Of a stretch of DNA of 7,577 bases, positions 5,234 through 7,577 are shown in pieces; positions within the stretch are counted from its first letter, which is position 1, and each line of letters starts with the position of its first letter. The DNA lies in assembly GCA_041552775.1 (NCBI GenBank), contig JBFEKH010000095.1, forward strand, positions 1-7,577, in the 5' to 3' direction. A program made the translations under genes and the position numbers. The notes beneath the pieces were generated by a model, which saw only the letters and a list, made by a program, of their open reading frames with translations, had not been told where the DNA came from and did no database searches. This stretch comes from Allopontixanthobacter sp041552775 (GTDB lineage Bacteria; Pseudomonadota; Alphaproteobacteria; Sphingomonadales; Sphingomonadaceae).

Positions 5234-6706
5234 ATGACTTCACGTTTCCAACTTTGCATATGTGTGGCTGCATCGCTTTTCCTTTCGGCATGCGGCGCGG
5301 GCGGAAGCGATACCGAGGTTGACGTTGCGTTCATCGGAAGCAGCGGCGAATTGTTCGAAACAGGCCCCAGGCTGGCACCCGCCGGGCAACAGATTCGATC
5401 TGCCACCGCCGAGGGCTTGGTCTCGCTCAACCAGGCTGGAGAAGTCGTGCCTGCGTTGGCAGAACGCTGGATCGTGACCGAAGACGGCCTCAGTTACATC
5501 TTTCGCCTGCGCAATGCCGAATGGGCAGACGGCACCGCGCTGACCAGCAACAGCGTCCGCGATGCGCTGCAGCGTAATCTCGGCGCGCTGCGCGGGACAT
5601 CATTGGGCCTCGACCTGTCCAAGATCGCGGAAATTCGCGCCATGACGGGCAGGGTGGTGGAAGTGCGGCTGGAAAGTCCGATGCCGGAATTCCTGCAGTT
5701 GCTTGCCCAGCCCGAACTCGGCTTGCGGCGAGGCCGCCAGGGTGTCGGTCCGATGAAGCTGACCCGGCAGGGCGATGTTGCCTTGCTCGACTCAATTCCC
5801 CCGGAATTGCGCGGCTTGCCCGCCGAAGAGGAATGGGAAGAGCGAACACGGACGGTCCGGGTGCAAGCGCTTCCCGCGGAACAGGCAGTTGAGGCATTTG
5901 ACAGCGGCGCGGTGGATGCGGTGTTCAACGGCACCCTGGCCAGTTTGCCGCTGGCGGATACCGGTGCCTTGTCGCGCGGGACGGTTCGGTTGGATGCGGC
6001 ACTTGGCCTGCTTGGCCTGCAAGTCGTGTCAGATCGCGGATTGTTGGCGACCCCATCGGGCCGTGAAGCGATCGCGCTGGCCATTGATCGCCCGAACTTG
6101 CTGCAGCCCTTCAACATCGGCGGCTGGATTCCGACCACCAGGATTGTTGCGCCAGATCTGCCCGGCGACCAAGGCAATGTTGGCGAACGTTGGGAGGGAT
6201 TGTCGCTGGAACAGCGGCAGGCAGAGGCCGCCCGCAGAATTTCTGCTGCGGCGAGGAGCAAGGATTTTTCCCGGACTCTGACAATTGCCATGCCTGTGGG
6301 CCCGGGATCTGACTTGCTGTTGCGTGAATTGTCCGAAGATCTCGCAGTTGTCGGCCTGACCCTGACCCGTTCAAGCGGGAATGCCCCGCCAGATCTGCGA
6401 CTGGTGGACCGGCTTGCCCGCTATGCAGATGCGCGGTGGTTTCTCAACCAGTTCAATTGCTCGCTGAAGCGAGGCCTTTGTTCATCCGAAGCCGACGAAC
6501 TGCTACGCCAGGCCGAGCGGACTTCCGATCCGGCAGCGACCGGGGCCTTGCTGGCCGAAGCAGAAGCGAATTTGACAGCCAGCAATGCCTATATCCCGAT
6601 TGGCGCACCGATCCGCTGGTCGCTGGTTCGCGGCGGAGTGAGCGGCTTTTCCGAGAACCGCTGGGGAATGCATCCCTTGTTCCCGCTCGCGCTTCGCCCC
6701 ATTTAA
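5234..6706 (+). CDS. ABC transporter substrate-binding lipoprotein, family 5 (PF00496)
   Basis: A 490-residue precursor with a lipoprotein signal: hydrophobic residues 7-18, then the lipobox LSAC with C20 as the lipidated residue. It is therefore periplasmic and membrane-anchored. The mature part has the family-5 (oligopeptide/dipeptide/nickel type) pattern: EDGLSYIFRLR (83-93), WADGTALT (97-104), SPMPEFLQLLAQP (148-160), GREAIALAIDR (277-286) and a C-terminal VRGGVSGFSEN. C409 and C416 may form a disulfide. The protein is somewhat shorter than typical members. AGGCGG at 5221-5226 precedes the ATG by seven bases. No permease or ATPase gene is in the window; the next genes are DUF4112 and kynA. 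The ligand cannot be predicted, and it may serve a transporter elsewhere or be a stand-alone sensor-like protein. The fold assignment is strong. Confidence 0.88.
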   Translation: MTSRFQLCICVAASLFLSACGAGGSDTEVDVAFIGSSGELFETGPRLAPAGQQIRSATAEGLVSLNQAGEVVPALAERWIVTEDGLSYIFRLRNAEWADGTALTSNSVRDALQRNLGALRGTSLGLDLSKIAEIRAMTGRVVEVRLESPMPEFLQLLAQPELGLRRGRQGVGPMKLTRQGDVALLDSIPPELRGLPAEEEWEERTRTVRVQALPAEQAVEAFDSGAVDAVFNGTLASLPLADTGALSRGTVRLDAALGLLGLQVVSDRGLLATPSGREAIALAIDRPNLLQPFNIGGWIPTTRIVAPDLPGDQGNVGERWEGLSLEQRQAEAARRISAAARSKDFSRTLTIAMPVGPGSDLLLRELSEDLAVVGLTLTRSSGNAPPDLRLVDRLARYADARWFLNQFNCSLKRGLCSSEADELLRQAERTSDPAATGALLAEAEANLTASNAYIPIGAPIRWSLVRGGVSGFSENRWGMHPLFPLALRPI

Positions 6707-6723
6707 CGGGGAAGGAGAATAGA

Positions 6724-7155
6724 ATGCTTGAGCCGATCCGCCCGGAAAAAATACGAGCGCAGAAAATGACGTTCGAAATGCCCATCGGAAATGATCCAGC
6801 GTCGGTCCGCAAGCGGATCGAGGCGATGGAGCAATTGCTGGAACGCAGTTTCACCATACCCGGCGTAAATTATCAGATCGGGCTGGATTCAATCGTCGGG
6901 CTGGTTCCGGTCGTGGGCGATCTGGTGACCGCCGCAATGGGCGCGTATCTGGTGTGGGAAGCAAAGAACCTTGGTCTGCCAAAATGGAAATTGTGGCGCA
7001 TGGCGGGAAATATCGCCTTCGATACGGCAATTGGCGCGATTCCGGTGGCGGGCGATGCTTTCGACCTGTTGTTCCGGTCCAACACCCGCAACATCAAAAT
7101 CGTCAAGAAGCACCTCGACAAACACCATCCGGCAGCACGCACGATCGAAGGATAG
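6724..7155 (+). CDS. DUF4112 domain protein
   Basis: A 143-residue protein with a DUF4112 domain over most of its length. Two matching hydrophobic units are visible: GLDSIVGLVPVVGDLVTA (53-70) and AFDTAIGAIPVAGDAFDLL (98-116). Each has a D...G..PV.GD core, and a helix around 70-80 separates them. The hydrophobic units suggest membrane association, while the ends are charged and the C-terminus is basic (KIVKKHLDKHH). The function is unknown. The start is the ATG at 6724, because AAGGAG at 6712-6717 is ideally spaced and the preceding open frame overlaps the lipoprotein gene without similarity to the family. An ATG at residue 15 is an alternative. The gene begins 17 bases after the lipoprotein stop, so the two are probably cotranscribed, and kynA starts 36 bases after it. 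Confidence 0.85.
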   Translation: MLEPIRPEKIRAQKMTFEMPIGNDPASVRKRIEAMEQLLERSFTIPGVNYQIGLDSIVGLVPVVGDLVTAAMGAYLVWEAKNLGLPKWKLWRMAGNIAFDTAIGAIPVAGDAFDLLFRSNTRNIKIVKKHLDKHHPAARTIEG

Positions 7156-7191
7156 TTTCCTTACCTGTCCTGCATCCGTATAGGGCGGGCT

Positions 7192-7577
7192 ATGGCCCGT
7201 GACGTAACCTATTCCGGATATCTTGACTTGGGCCGCATCCTGTCTGCCCAGCACCCATCCTCGGGCGCGCATGACGAGATGCTGTTCATCATCGTCCACC
7301 AAAGCAGCGAATTGTGGCTCAAGCTGTGCCTGCACGAATTACAGGCGGCGCGGACGCATATCATCGCGGACAATCTGCGGCCTGCCTTTAAGATGCTATC
7401 CCGAGTGGCGCGGGCGCAGAACCAGCTGATCGACAGCTGGGAAGTCCTGTCCACCATGACGCCTCACGAATATTCCCTGCTCCGCCCGCATCTGGGGACG
7501 TCTTCCGGATTTCAATCGGCACAGTACCGGTTGATGGAATTCCTGCTCGGCGGGCGTAATTCCGATATGGTTACGAT
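7192..7577 (+). CDS. kynA: Tryptophan 2,3-dioxygenase (N-terminal part)
   Basis: The frame stays open from the ATG at 7192 to the window edge (128 codons). It shows the TDO signature: YSGYLDLGRILSAQ (7-20), HDEMLFIIVHQSSELWLKL (27-45) and RPHLGTSSGFQSAQYR downstream. H36 in IIVHQ corresponds to the active-site histidine (His55 in the Xanthomonas enzyme) near the indole ring. The enzyme is a cytoplasmic haem protein that opens tryptophan to N-formylkynurenine, the first step of kynurenine catabolism; the haem ligand lies beyond the edge. Two small changes from the common HQTSELW-type signature are V for Q before HQ and S for T after it. GGGCGG just ahead of the ATG is a weak ribosome site, and the in-frame stop at 7153-7155 limits longer starts. 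The 36-base gap after DUF4112 permits cotranscription. Confidence 0.95.
   Translation, partial: MARDVTYSGYLDLGRILSAQHPSSGAHDEMLFIIVHQSSELWLKLCLHELQAARTHIIADNLRPAFKMLSRVARAQNQLIDSWEVLSTMTPHEYSLLRPHLGTSSGFQSAQYRLMEFLLGGRNSDMVT

Noticed and set aside
6436..6723. Upstream in-frame extension of the DUF4112 gene
   Set aside because: It lies in another frame of the lipoprotein gene, shows no family similarity, and the ATG at 6724 has an ideal AAGGAG.

Overview
The window looks like a chromosomal, mostly housekeeping segment of an alphaproteobacterium, most likely Sphingomonadales and probably Erythrobacteraceae. The reasons are the moderately high GC content, the DivK / DUF3572 pair, the alphaproteobacterial DksA with a degraded zinc site, and the overall similarity of the proteins to sphingomonad families. 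This placement comes from recognising families, not from a database search. I see no transposase, integrase, phage gene, CRISPR array, tRNA or rRNA.

Layout. At the left edge lies the first third of a divK response regulator on the minus strand (1-116). A short divergent spacer separates it from a tightly packed plus-strand cluster, 209-3523: a DUF3572 protein, a HAD-family hydrolase, a RidA/YjgF-family protein, a glycerophosphodiester phosphodiesterase and a FemAB/GNAT-like protein (PF04339 type). The first two genes are about 10 bases apart. The later junctions overlap by 4, about 29 and 4 bases, so the set reads as one translationally coupled operon. It faces a small Sel1-repeat protein on the minus strand (3552-3881), with only 28 bases between the two stops.

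A 291-base gap (3882-4172) holds the probable promoter and a leader of roughly 90 bases for a DksA-family RNA polymerase-binding factor (4173-4631). A PilZ-domain protein follows (4784-5149), with a small perfect inverted repeat over its stop codon. The right end has three plus-strand genes: an orphan family-5 substrate-binding lipoprotein (5234-6706), a DUF4112 membrane-type protein 17 bases later (6724-7155), and the start of tryptophan 2,3-dioxygenase (kynA, 7192 to the edge).

How the genes may work together. DivK, DksA and PilZ are all regulatory proteins (cell-cycle phosphorelay, stringent response, c-di-GMP), but they are separate transcription units and may simply be neighbours. The 209-3523 operon mixes metabolite repair (RidA), phosphodiester breakdown (GDPD) and an acyl- or aminoacyl-transferase-like protein, and no single pathway is obvious. 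I found no convincing new defence or mobile system. The items most worth a second look are the palindrome inside the candidate dksA promoter, the transporter-less binding lipoprotein beside kynA, and the cysteine-rich loop in the Sel1 protein.
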